A program made the position numbers and the translations under genes. This document shows, in pieces, positions 1 through 6,928 of a stretch of 13,827 nucleotides of DNA. Location: the NCBI GenBank assembly GCA_026706225.1, contig JAPOZE010000332.1, positions 1-13,827 on the forward strand. Reading direction: 5' to 3'. Under the pieces are notes generated by a model. It was not told the DNA's origin and searched no databases. It saw nothing but the letters and a program-made list of their open reading frames with translations. This DNA is from Acidobacteriota bacterium (lineage in GTDB: Bacteria; Acidobacteriota; Terriglobia; Versatilivoradales; Versatilivoraceae). Numbering within the stretch: position 1 is the first letter of the stretch; each line of letters begins with the position of its first letter.

Positions 1-2738
1 TTCTCACCTCCTCCGGAGCCTTGCAAAGCCTGCACAGCGAAGGAGAATGCTACGATGGGCCCAACCTGGTTCGCTGTCCCGACGTTCTCTTGGCCAAGCT
101 GAACGCCGAGGGTACGGAATTGATCTATTCCACCTTTCTGGGCGGTTCCGGGTTCGATTACGGGTACGGAGTTGCCGTGGATGCTCACGGCAATGCCTAT
201 ATCACCGGCACCACCAGTTCTTCCGATTTCCCCGTTTCATCCGATGCCTGGCAAGCGGCCCTCTCGAGCGAGCAGTGCGGATCGGACCTTGCGGACCAGT
301 TCTGCAACAGCACCTTTGTCACCAAGGTGAATGCGGCCGGGACGGCTCTGCTCTACTCGACCTATCTGGGCGGCAACGAGGGTGGACTGGGCGGCAACGG
401 GATTGCCGTAGACGCTCACGGATCCGCCTACGTAACCGGCGATGGAGCCGAGGGCGGGTTTGTGGCCAAGGTCCACCCGGAGGGGACCTCACTGCTCTAT
501 TCGGTCCAAGGCGTGGGGGGCGCGGGCGTGGCCCTGGATTCCCAAAACAATGCCTATCTCTCCGGCAGAAACGGAAACGAGTCCCATGTGACCAAGCTGG
601 ATCCCGAGGGAGCGGAGGTTCTTTACAGCTTTCGCCTCGGCGGGACCTCCGTCCCCTTCGACGCGTCCCCCCAGGAACTGGAGGGGATCACGGGGATCGC
701 TGTCGACGGGCGGAATCACGCCTATGTGACCGGGTACACGGCCTATCAGGATTTTCCCACCACGTCCGGCGCTTACTCCGAAACGGCGCCCGGAGCCGGC
801 ATCTGCGGCAGCTCGCTCTGCCTGGATGCCTTCGTCTCCAAGCTGAACCGGGAGGGGACCGCACTGGTCTACTCCACCTACCTGGGCGGCAGTTCCATCG
901 ATTACGCCAATGGCGTGGGTGTGGACCTGCAGGGGAATGCCTACGTGACGGGTGTATCGCTTTCTTCCGACTTCCCGGAAACCGAGGGCCTGGGGTCTTC
1001 CGAGGGACAGATTTTCGTAAGCAAGCTGGACCCCCAGGGGGAGGAGCTTGTCTACTCGGTCAGGGCGGGAAGCGGCGATAGCGTCGAGGGCGGCAGCGGT
1101 CTTTGGGTCAGCCCTCGGGGAAGCGCTTACATCACGGGACAGGCGGGCTCCGACTTCGCCGTGACCACCGGGGCCTACCAGGCTCCGGAAGGAAATGGAG
1201 CCTTTGTGGCGAGGCTTCTTGGCGATGCCGAAGTCTTCGTGCCCCTTGTGCTCGCAACCACCGAATCCGATGGCGCCGCGGTCAGTTCGGAACTGACCCT
1301 CAGCAATCGGGGGACCCAGCCGGCCACGCTGGAGTTCACCTACACGGCAGCCATCGGGGGTGGGAGCGGCACCGCCACCGACGACTTGCCGGCGGGACGG
1401 CAGCGCATCGCGCCCGATGCCATCGATTACCTGAGAGAACTGGGGGTTCCCATTCCGGATTCAGGAAGCCGGGGAGGAAGTCTGTCGGTTCGTTTCTCCG
1501 GGCTGAACTCCGAATCGGAAGGGACGGTGACCGTGCGGACAACCAGGACGGTTGGCGGGGCCCGAAGCGGTTGGGGCTATCCAGGTGTGTCCACCGGATT
1601 TCAGCAGCCGGTGTATCTCTGCGGGCTCCGCCACGACGACGCCGATCGCAGCAGCCTGGTGGTTCACAACCTGGGGTCACAGGAGAGCGGCGACATCACC
1701 TTGAGGCTGACCATCGTCTCCGGCGATCCTCAGCCGTCGGATCCCCTGGTTCCTGAAGATCAGACGCTGGAGCCGGATTCCCTGGTTCTCGAAGATCAGA
1801 CACTGGAGCCGGGTGCATTCGGTGAAATCGAAGATATTCTCCGGTCCAACGGCCTGTCGCTGGAAAACGGCTATGTGCGCGTCGAGAGGGTTGAAGGGCA
1901 AGCGCCCTACTACGCCTATGCCCTCCTCACCGACCAGGGAGGTTCCGATGGTTCCTTTATAGCGCCTGTACCGGAAAAAGCGACTGTCGGCAGAAAGGGA
2001 CAGACATTGCTCTCCGTGGAAAAATCCGGCCGGTTCAGCAGTGAGCTGGTAGTGACCAACTGGTCGGAGTCCTGGAAGGTGGTGGGGTTTTCGGTTCTCT
2101 CCGATGGAATTCAAAACCCGCAGGGAGCCCGATTCGTCTCGGTGAGGCCAGGCGAGCAGATCATTGTGCCGGAATTCGTAAGCTGGCTGCGGCAACAGGG
2201 GAGCCTTCCGGGATCCTTCTTCCCGGGGTTGGGTGCTGCCGGTGAGGATTTCTCCGGCTCCATCTTTGTCACCGTCGATGGAGCCGGCGAAGATAGCGGC
2301 TATTACGTGAGTGCAAGGAATTCAACTCGCATGGACGGCCGCCGCAACGGATATGTCCACGCGGCCGTACCTTATGGAGACTCCCACCATTCCCCGGCCT
2401 GGGTGTACGGACTGCGCCAGGATGAGGAAAAGCAAACCGATCTGGGAATTGTCAATACGGGAGAGTTGAGCGACGAGACCAGCCTCTTCAGCGTCGAGAT
2501 CTACGACGGAGAAACGGGTATGCTGGCCCATACGATCGAGGAGGTGGAGCTGGAGGCCCGGAAGTCGATCCGGTTGGAGTCGATTCTCGAGCAGAACGTT
2601 CCGGAAACCGACCAGGGCTATGTTCGCGTCTCCCGAATTTCCGGATCCAACCCGTTCGTGACCTTTGCCGTCGTTACCGACGGATTCCAGGACAGCCGGT
2701 CCTCCGGGGACGCATACTTCATTTACGGGGTTCCCTGA
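1..2738 (+). CDS. Secreted SBBP-repeat beta-propeller protein, 5'-truncated by window edge
   Basis: The reading frame is open from base 3, so the true start lies upstream; the TTG at 21 is only the first in-frame start-like codon. Counting from it, residues 1 to about 400 are degenerate SBBP (beta-propeller) repeats with the pattern KLN-x-EGT-x-L-x-YSTxLGG ... GVAVD-x-x-GNAYITG ... SSDFP, seen four or five times, ending near FVARLLG. From about 400 to 905 comes a different beta-rich region with recurring openings (VFVPLVLATTES, VYLCGLRHDD, FIAPVPEK, WVYGLRQDEE), each followed by a statement of the type 'SELTLSNRG' or 'SSLVVHNLG'. SBBP proteins are usually secreted or surface proteins; substrate and role are unknown. 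Cys pairs occur in loops between blades (ECYDGPNLVRC, QCGSDLADQFC, ICGSSLC), which fits an oxidising extracellular location. An in-frame 36-bp tandem duplication lies at 1740-1811. Family assignment is firm; function is not known. Confidence 0.85.
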   Translation, partial: LTSSGALQSLHSEGECYDGPNLVRCPDVLLAKLNAEGTELIYSTFLGGSGFDYGYGVAVDAHGNAYITGTTSSSDFPVSSDAWQAALSSEQCGSDLADQFCNSTFVTKVNAAGTALLYSTYLGGNEGGLGGNGIAVDAHGSAYVTGDGAEGGFVAKVHPEGTSLLYSVQGVGGAGVALDSQNNAYLSGRNGNESHVTKLDPEGAEVLYSFRLGGTSVPFDASPQELEGITGIAVDGRNHAYVTGYTAYQDFPTTSGAYSETAPGAGICGSSLCLDAFVSKLNREGTALVYSTYLGGSSIDYANGVGVDLQGNAYVTGVSLSSDFPETEGLGSSEGQIFVSKLDPQGEELVYSVRAGSGDSVEGGSGLWVSPRGSAYITGQAGSDFAVTTGAYQAPEGNGAFVARLLGDAEVFVPLVLATTESDGAAVSSELTLSNRGTQPATLEFTYTAAIGGGSGTATDDLPAGRQRIAPDAIDYLRELGVPIPDSGSRGGSLSVRFSGLNSESEGTVTVRTTRTVGGARSGWGYPGVSTGFQQPVYLCGLRHDDADRSSLVVHNLGSQESGDITLRLTIVSGDPQPSDPLVPEDQTLEPDSLVLEDQTLEPGAFGEIEDILRSNGLSLENGYVRVERVEGQAPYYAYALLTDQGGSDGSFIAPVPEKATVGRKGQTLLSVEKSGRFSSELVVTNWSESWKVVGFSVLSDGIQNPQGARFVSVRPGEQIIVPEFVSWLRQQGSLPGSFFPGLGAAGEDFSGSIFVTVDGAGEDSGYYVSARNSTRMDGRRNGYVHAAVPYGDSHHSPAWVYGLRQDEEKQTDLGIVNTGELSDETSLFSVEIYDGETGMLAHTIEEVELEARKSIRLESILEQNVPETDQGYVRVSRISGSNPFVTFAVVTDGFQDSRSSGDAYFIYGVP
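1740..1811 (+). repeat. 36-bp in-frame tandem duplication inside the SBBP gene
   Basis: Two adjacent 36-bp units (1740-1775 and 1776-1811) encode DPLVPEDQTLEP and DSLVLEDQTLEP. They differ at a few bases only and keep the frame, so they look like a recent duplication of an acidic linker segment. Confidence 0.85.
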
Positions 2739-2744
2739 CCAAAC

Positions 2745-3914
2745 TCAAAGCCGGGCCAGACCGTCCGCTATCCGTTGGCTGCCCTCGGCCAGGTTTTCCA
2801 TGGAGGTTGCGTAGGAGAGTCTGAGGTAGCCCTCTCCAAAGGCCCCGAAGGCTGTTCCCGAGAGCAAGGCCACACCGGCTTCCTGCAACAGATAGTCGGC
2901 AATTTCGTCGCTGCTTTTTCCGAAGGAGCGAACGTTGGGGAAAACGTAGAAGGCTCCAGGCGGATTCAGGCAGCTCATTCCCGGTATTCGATTCAGCGCA
3001 TCGACCAGAAAATCCCTGCGCTTGCGAAACTCCCCCACCATCGACGCCGTGGCGCTCTCGGCGTTGGCCAATGCCTCCAACCCCGCCCGCTGGGCAAAAG
3101 GCGCCGTGCAGGAAACGCTGTTGGTCACCAGCTTTGAGATGTGTGCCTGCAGTTCCGGCCTCATGATGCCGTATCCGAGCCTCCACCCGGTCATGGCAAA
3201 GGTCTTGGAGAATCCGTCCAGGATGACGGTGCGGTCCATCATCCCCGGAATCGAGGTGATGCTGCGATGCTCTCCTTCGTAGATGATGCAGGAGTAAATT
3301 TCATCCGATAGCACCGTGATGTCATGCCGGGTGGCCAGATCCGCGACGGTGGCCAGATCGTTCTCCGTCAGCAGTCCTCCGGTTGGGTTTTGCGGGGAGT
3401 TGATAATGATCAACTTGGTTTTGGACGAGACTTTCGATTCGAGTTGCTCGGGGTCGAAGCGGAACTCGAACTCCTCCAGCAAGGGCGAGGGAACCGGGGT
3501 GCCCCCGCAAAAGCGGATCATGGATTCGTAGATGGGGAAGCCCGGGTTCGGGTAGATGACTTCGTCGCCTTCCTCCACCAGGGCCAGGATCAGAAAAAAC
3601 ATGATGGGCTTGGCTCCCGGCGTGACCACGACCCAGTCCGGATCGATGTCTACCGAGCGAGTTCGCCCCACGTGGTCGGCAATGGCTTCTCGAAGTTCCA
3701 CCAGGCCCGCCGAAGCGCAATAGTGGGTGTATCCTTCCTCCAGGGCGGTACCGGCGGCCCGGATCACGTTGGAGGGGGTATCGAAGTCCGGCTCCCCCAG
3801 TTCCAGGTGAACCACGCTGCGTCCCCTCGCTTCCAGCGCCTTGGCCTTTACCAGGACGTCAAAGGCCGTTTCCGTTCCCAGCCTTCCCATGCGGCCAGCC
3901 AGTTTTTCCATCAT
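2745..3914 (-). CDS. PLP-dependent aminotransferase, class I/II (aspartate/aromatic type)
   Basis: A 389-residue fold-type I aminotransferase that moves amino groups between an amino acid and a 2-oxo acid in the cytoplasm. The PLP-binding lysine is K237 in GFSKTFAMTGWRLGYG. Other cofactor contacts are visible as N176 in SPQNPTGG and D204/Y207 in SDEIY; R365 in YLRLSYA is the usual carboxylate-binding arginine. The length is normal. I chose the ATG at 3914 (followed by a second ATG at 3911) because a purine-rich AGGAAAG-type ribosome site precedes it. The frame continues to 3971, but that extension runs through a small repeat element and lacks family similarity. Downstream of rsmI with a 108-bp gap holding the 65-bp element. 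Converges with the SBBP gene. Substrate cannot be decided from sequence: aspartate, aromatic or alanine-type donors are all possible. Confidence 0.9.
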   Translation of the reverse strand: MMEKLAGRMGRLGTETAFDVLVKAKALEARGRSVVHLELGEPDFDTPSNVIRAAGTALEEGYTHYCASAGLVELREAIADHVGRTRSVDIDPDWVVVTPGAKPIMFFLILALVEEGDEVIYPNPGFPIYESMIRFCGGTPVPSPLLEEFEFRFDPEQLESKVSSKTKLIIINSPQNPTGGLLTENDLATVADLATRHDITVLSDEIYSCIIYEGEHRSITSIPGMMDRTVILDGFSKTFAMTGWRLGYGIMRPELQAHISKLVTNSVSCTAPFAQRAGLEALANAESATASMVGEFRKRRDFLVDALNRIPGMSCLNPPGAFYVFPNVRSFGKSSDEIADYLLQEAGVALLSGTAFGAFGEGYLRLSYATSMENLAEGSQRIADGLARL

Positions 3915-3951
3915 CTCTCTTTCCTTTCTTCCTTCCTGCGACTGATTGGTT

Positions 3952-4016
3952 GAGCCTCTTGCAGCATTCACTTGGCAGCACGGCGTCTCCTACCCGCGGA
4001 ATCTTGCAAGAGGCTC
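3952..4016. mobile_element. 65-bp MITE-like element with 12-bp inverted repeats and 5-bp target duplication
   Basis: GAGCCTCTTGCA at 3952-3963 is matched exactly by its reverse complement TGCAAGAGGCTC at 4005-4016. Past a two-base mismatch the match continues four more bases (ATTC/GAAT), so the arms agree at 16 of 18. The same five bases, TGGTT, flank the element directly on both sides (3947-3951 and 4017-4021), as expected for a target-site duplication. The 41-bp interior has no coding capacity. It sits one base after the TGGTT next to the rsmI stop, in the rsmI-aminotransferase gap. It could instead be an RNA hairpin; there is no U-run for a terminator. Confidence 0.6.
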
Positions 4017-4022
4017 TGGTTG

Positions 4023-4880
4023 TCACCGTTTCCCATCCACAGGCTCTTTCTCCCGGAGCAAGCGAAGGTAAAGCTCTCGCTTCGGAGAAGCCAACTCCTT
4101 GGCCAACTGCTTGATGGCATCCTTCCTGGAAAGACCCTGGTCCACCAGTCCCTCGAAACGAAATTCCAGTTCCCGGTCGCTGACCGACTCGGCTGTGTCG
4201 GCCTCCGGCGATGATTTTTCCACGACCACCACCGTCTCCCCCTTGGGGCGTCGACTTCGGAAGAGGGACGCCAGCTCTGCCGCCGTTCCCGTGACCAGTT
4301 GCTCGTGAACCTTGGTCATCTCCCGGGCCACGGTTACTTCTCGTGAATCCAGAATCTCGTCGATGTCTTTCAGGGTGGATGCCAGCCTCAAGGGAGATTC
4401 AAAAAAGAGCAGCGTACGGGATTCCGACCGCAGCGCTCGCAGCCGGTTGCGCCGCGCCGCTCTCCTGCCGGGAAGAAACCCCAGAAACGCAAAGGAATCG
4501 GTGGGTCTCCCGGAGATGCTCAGGGCGGAAATGATGGCGCAGGCTCCGGGGATTGGAGAAACGCGGATGCCGCGCTCCAGGGCGGCCCGAACCAGGCGAA
4601 AACCGGGGTCGGAGATGGATGGCGTGCCGGCGTCGCTGACCAGGGCGATGTCTGTTCCCGATTCCAGGCGTTCCACCAGCCAACCGGTTCGCTGTTGCTC
4701 GTTGTGTTCGTGGTAGCTGGAGGTCGGAGTCGTAATCCGGTAGTGGGACAGCAGTTTTCTGGTGTGGCGGGTGTCCTCGCAGGCGATCAGGTCTGCTTCA
4801 CCAAGGATTCGCAGCGCGCGCAAGGTGATATCTTCCAGATTTCCGATCGGTGTGGCTACCACGAAGAGTGTTCCGGCCAT
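4023..4880 (-). CDS. rsmI: 16S rRNA (cytidine-1402 2'-O)-methyltransferase RsmI
   Basis: A 285-residue tetrapyrrole-methylase-fold enzyme that uses S-adenosylmethionine to 2'-O-methylate C1402 in the decoding centre of 16S rRNA. Family motifs are clear and in order: ATPIGN (9-14), DITLRALRIL (17-26), CEDTRHTRKLL (34-44), VSDAGTPSISDPG (81-93), the PGACA segment at 111-115, and GRPTDSFAFLGFLPGR (124-139). The C-terminal part (about 230-285), with GLSRKDAIKQLAKELASPKRELY, matches the small helical RsmI C-terminal domain. Length is typical. It begins 24 bp after the nadE stop, so the two are probably cotranscribed and perhaps translationally coupled; I see no good Shine-Dalgarno sequence before the ATG at 4880. 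Confidence 0.96.
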   Translation of the reverse strand: MAGTLFVVATPIGNLEDITLRALRILGEADLIACEDTRHTRKLLSHYRITTPTSSYHEHNEQQRTGWLVERLESGTDIALVSDAGTPSISDPGFRLVRAALERGIRVSPIPGACAIISALSISGRPTDSFAFLGFLPGRRAARRNRLRALRSESRTLLFFESPLRLASTLKDIDEILDSREVTVAREMTKVHEQLVTGTAAELASLFRSRRPKGETVVVVEKSSPEADTAESVSDRELEFRFEGLVDQGLSRKDAIKQLAKELASPKRELYLRLLREKEPVDGKR

Positions 4881-4895
4881 TGTGTGAGACAGAAC

Positions 4896-4918
4896 ACTGG
4901 GAGGTTACATCCCCCAGT
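4896..4918 (-). other. Small intercistronic hairpin over the nadE stop codon
   Basis: ACTGGG (4896-4901) and CCCAGT (4913-4918) form a perfect 6-bp inverted repeat with the nadE TAA in the loop, 15 bp before the rsmI ATG. No U-run follows, so it is not an intrinsic terminator. It may influence rsmI initiation, or it may be chance. Confidence 0.3.
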
Positions 4919-5717
4919 CTCGGAGATAGTGGAAGTCGTGACTGACGGACCTGGGGGACAGCTTGCAAACCACCGGCCCGCGCCGCTTGAACTGGGAGCC
5001 TCGAATTCTGTTGACGACCCGTTGGATAAAGTCGTTCTTGAAGCCTTTTTCCAACAGCTCTCGCCGGGAAGCGCGGCGATCGATGAGCTCGTGCAGGAGT
5101 TCATCGACTTCGCCATAGGTGAATCCCAATTCATCTTCGTCCGACTGTCCCGCCCAGAGATCAGCCGTGGGTTTCTTGTCGAGAATGGACTGTGGGACCT
5201 GCAGGTAACGCGCCAACCTGAAGATATCGGCCTTGTAGAGGTCTCCGATCGGATTGATCGAGGAGGCCATGTCTCCGAACAGCGTACCGTAGCCGAGCAG
5301 CAGCTCCGTCTTGTTGGAGGTGCCGAGCACCAGGGCATCGAACTCCATCGACTTGTCGAAGAGGACGATCATGCGGGCTCGGGCCATGGCATTGCCCCGG
5401 CGCAGGGAACTCGCCTGCGATTGCGCCTCAAAGTAGCCGTCCACGATGGACGTGATCTCGACGGTCTCGCTTTTGACTCCCAGGGTTTCCACCACCGCCC
5501 GGGCATCGGAGAGGCTCTCCGGACTGCTGGTCCTGTAGGGCATCATGACGGCCAGAACATTCTCGGGACCCAAGGCGCGGGCCGCCAGAAAACAGGAGAC
5601 CGCCGAATCAATGCCGCCCGACAGTCCGACCACCACCCGGTGAAATCCTGCCTTGCTCAACTCGTCACGGACAAAGCCCTGCAGAACCTCGTCTACCAGC
5701 GGGCAGTTCAATTGCAT
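4905..5717 (-). CDS. nadE: NAD+ synthetase (synthetase domain only)
   Basis: A 270-residue adenine-nucleotide-alpha-hydrolase-fold enzyme that converts deamido-NAD+ to NAD+ with ATP and ammonia, the last step of NAD synthesis, in the cytoplasm. The PP-loop SGGIDS lies at 33-38. The NadE signatures GTSNKTELLLGYGTLFGD (132-149) and PTADLWAGQSDEDELG (183-198) follow, and the C-terminus PRSVSHDFHYLRDWGM is typical. There is no N-terminal glutaminase domain; a separate glutaminase-like gene lies directly upstream in the same orientation, which suggests the two proteins act together as a split glutamine-dependent enzyme. The ATG at 5717 is the only sensible start, but no Shine-Dalgarno sequence precedes it. 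A palindromic repeat begins only 12 bp upstream and may have replaced the native leader. rsmI follows 24 bp downstream. Confidence 0.95.
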   Translation of the reverse strand: MQLNCPLVDEVLQGFVRDELSKAGFHRVVVGLSGGIDSAVSCFLAARALGPENVLAVMMPYRTSSPESLSDARAVVETLGVKSETVEITSIVDGYFEAQSQASSLRRGNAMARARMIVLFDKSMEFDALVLGTSNKTELLLGYGTLFGDMASSINPIGDLYKADIFRLARYLQVPQSILDKKPTADLWAGQSDEDELGFTYGEVDELLHELIDRRASRRELLEKGFKNDFIQRVVNRIRGSQFKRRGPVVCKLSPRSVSHDFHYLRDWGM

Positions 5718-5729
5718 GGACGTTTGTTT

Positions 5730-5868
5730 AGTGGTCAGTGGATAGTGGACAGTTGTGCCGCCGCCCTGGCGGGCGGATCATGCAAGAGTGAAACAGGTTT
5801 GTTTCAGTTGCTTGACGTGTCGATTAAATAACCAACCACTAACCACTGGCCACTATTCACTAATCACT
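5730..5868 (+). repeat. Palindromic AGTGG-heptamer element, copy 1 (upstream of nadE)
   Basis: The arms at 5730-5753 and 5845-5868 are inverted repeats matching at 20 of 24 positions. Each is made of 7-bp units of the form AGTGGNY. The core includes CCGCCCTGGCGGGCGG (5761-5776), which can form a 6-bp hairpin on the opposite strand, and GAGTGAAACAGGTTTGTTTC. The core is nearly identical, with no gaps over about 66 bp, to the reverse complement of the copy at 13045-13176. It occupies most of the 177-bp gap between the glutaminase gene and nadE. No transposase and no clear target duplication are visible. Confidence 0.85.
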
Positions 5869-5894
5869 GCGTGATCTATCCGGTGACCTGGCGC

Positions 5895-6758
5895 CTAGGA
5901 CCGGGTGCGCTGACGGACGATACGGGTCAGTTCCCTCAGGGTCAGATCCAGGCGCTCATCCCGCAGGACCGGGGTGAAGAGGCGTGCCCGGCGGATTTCT
6001 TCCAGATCCAGCTCCGCCAGCACCAGGTCCTCTGCGGAGGTTTGGCTTCGGGCAACCACCTCTCCAACCGGACTGACAACCATTGATCCCCCGGGGAAGT
6101 AGGCCCCATCCTCGATCCCGGACCGATTGGCGTAAAGGTTGTAAACGGTGTAGAACTGCGACAAGGCCTTCAGCAGAGTTTCCCATCCCTGAGATGTCTG
6201 GAACCCTTCATGGGTCCTTACACCCCTGCCGGGACTCGAGGAAAGCGTCACCACCACCCGGGCTCCATCCTGGGCATGCAGATAAAGGGTGGAAGGGTGC
6301 CAGAGGTCTTCACAAATCAGCAATCCCAAGGGACCGAAGGGAGTCCGGACCGTCCGCAAATTCTCCCCCATTGCGAAAAAGCGCATCTCGTCAAACATCC
6401 CGTAAGTGGGCAGATACAACTTCCGGTGCACATGTTGGATCCTTCCCTCGGACACATAGGCGGCGGCGTTGTAGTAGTTGTAGCGATCCGAGACTTCCAC
6501 AAAGCCGAAAACACAAGCGATATCCGTGCAGCCCTGCAGCAGTGGCTGAAGTGTTGGAGCGTTCTGCGGATCGATGGCGACGTCCGGTACCAGGTCCTGC
6601 AGAATATACCCGGTCAGGGAGAGTTCCGGGAAAACGACCAGATTCGCCCCTTCCGATTTCGCCCGCCGGATTGTGTCCAGATGAAGCTGAAGGTTTTCCC
6701 TCAACAGCCCCAGCTTGGGCGACACCTGGGCCAACGCTACCGTGAATTTACCAGTCAA
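5895..6758 (-). CDS. Nitrilase-superfamily amidohydrolase, NadE glutaminase-like
   Basis: A 287-residue carbon-nitrogen hydrolase with the Glu-Lys-Cys triad visible: E45 in VVFPELSLTGY, K113 in HRKLYLPTYG and C149 in LLICEDLWHP. The segments FPELSLTGY-x-x-x-DL and KLYLPTYGMFDEMRFF resemble the glutaminase domain of glutamine-dependent NAD+ synthetases (typically HLPNYGVFDE). The gene lies just upstream of a synthetase-only nadE. I therefore infer that it supplies ammonia from glutamine for NAD synthesis; a general omega-amidase or another nitrilase is the alternative. The start is a TTG at 6758, supported by GGAG seven bases upstream (mRNA sense, 6766-6769). That GGAG lies in the arm of a small hairpin. 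The 177-bp gap to nadE contains the palindromic repeat. Confidence 0.88.
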   Translation of the reverse strand: MTGKFTVALAQVSPKLGLLRENLQLHLDTIRRAKSEGANLVVFPELSLTGYILQDLVPDVAIDPQNAPTLQPLLQGCTDIACVFGFVEVSDRYNYYNAAAYVSEGRIQHVHRKLYLPTYGMFDEMRFFAMGENLRTVRTPFGPLGLLICEDLWHPSTLYLHAQDGARVVVTLSSSPGRGVRTHEGFQTSQGWETLLKALSQFYTVYNLYANRSGIEDGAYFPGGSMVVSPVGEVVARSQTSAEDLVLAELDLEEIRRARLFTPVLRDERLDLTLRELTRIVRQRTRS

Positions 6759-6765
6759 GGTTCAA

Positions 6766-6779
6766 CTCCGGAATCGGAG
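6766..6779 (-). promoter_or_regulatory. Hairpin holding the glutaminase-gene Shine-Dalgarno sequence
   Basis: CTCCG-GAAT-CGGAG is a perfect 5-bp stem with a 4-base loop. In the mRNA the downstream arm CGGAG contains the GGAG that precedes the TTG start by seven bases, so pairing would hide the ribosome site. The stem is short and any effect is inferred. Confidence 0.35.
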
Positions 6780-6928
6780 CATCCGAGCTCGCAGAAATAA
6801 GACTACCATCTCCGATGGAGGTTCCACAGGAAAACGGCCGGTTTGAAAGACCCTTTGCGTTTCAGCCGAAAAAATCTCCGGGCAAGGCGGCCAGACCCGG
6901 CGCAACGCCTCGATTTCGGCGGAACCCT

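Noticed and set aside
2730..2760. Bidirectional terminator between the convergent SBBP and aminotransferase genes
   Set aside because: Only 6 bp separate the stops, and I found no stem followed by a T-run.
3915..3971. 19-residue N-terminal extension of the aminotransferase
   Set aside because: It reads through the 65-bp repeat element and the purine-rich ribosome site; the ATG at 3914 is better placed.
4695..5831. 378-codon plus-strand open frame opposite rsmI and nadE, ending inside the palindromic repeat
   Set aside because: A shadow of two well-supported minus-strand genes; only its last part, in the repeat core, is of interest and is treated separately.
5730..5868. CRISPR or tandem-repeat array suggested by recurring AGTGG units
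   Set aside because: The units are 7-bp degenerate heptamers in inverted arms with no spacers, so this is a palindromic element.
6759..6928. Small gene in the 170-bp gap between the RDD gene and the glutaminase gene
   Set aside because: Plus-strand frames cross it, but they continue antisense into the RDD gene and show no domain; apart from the small hairpin at 6766-6779 I see nothing there.
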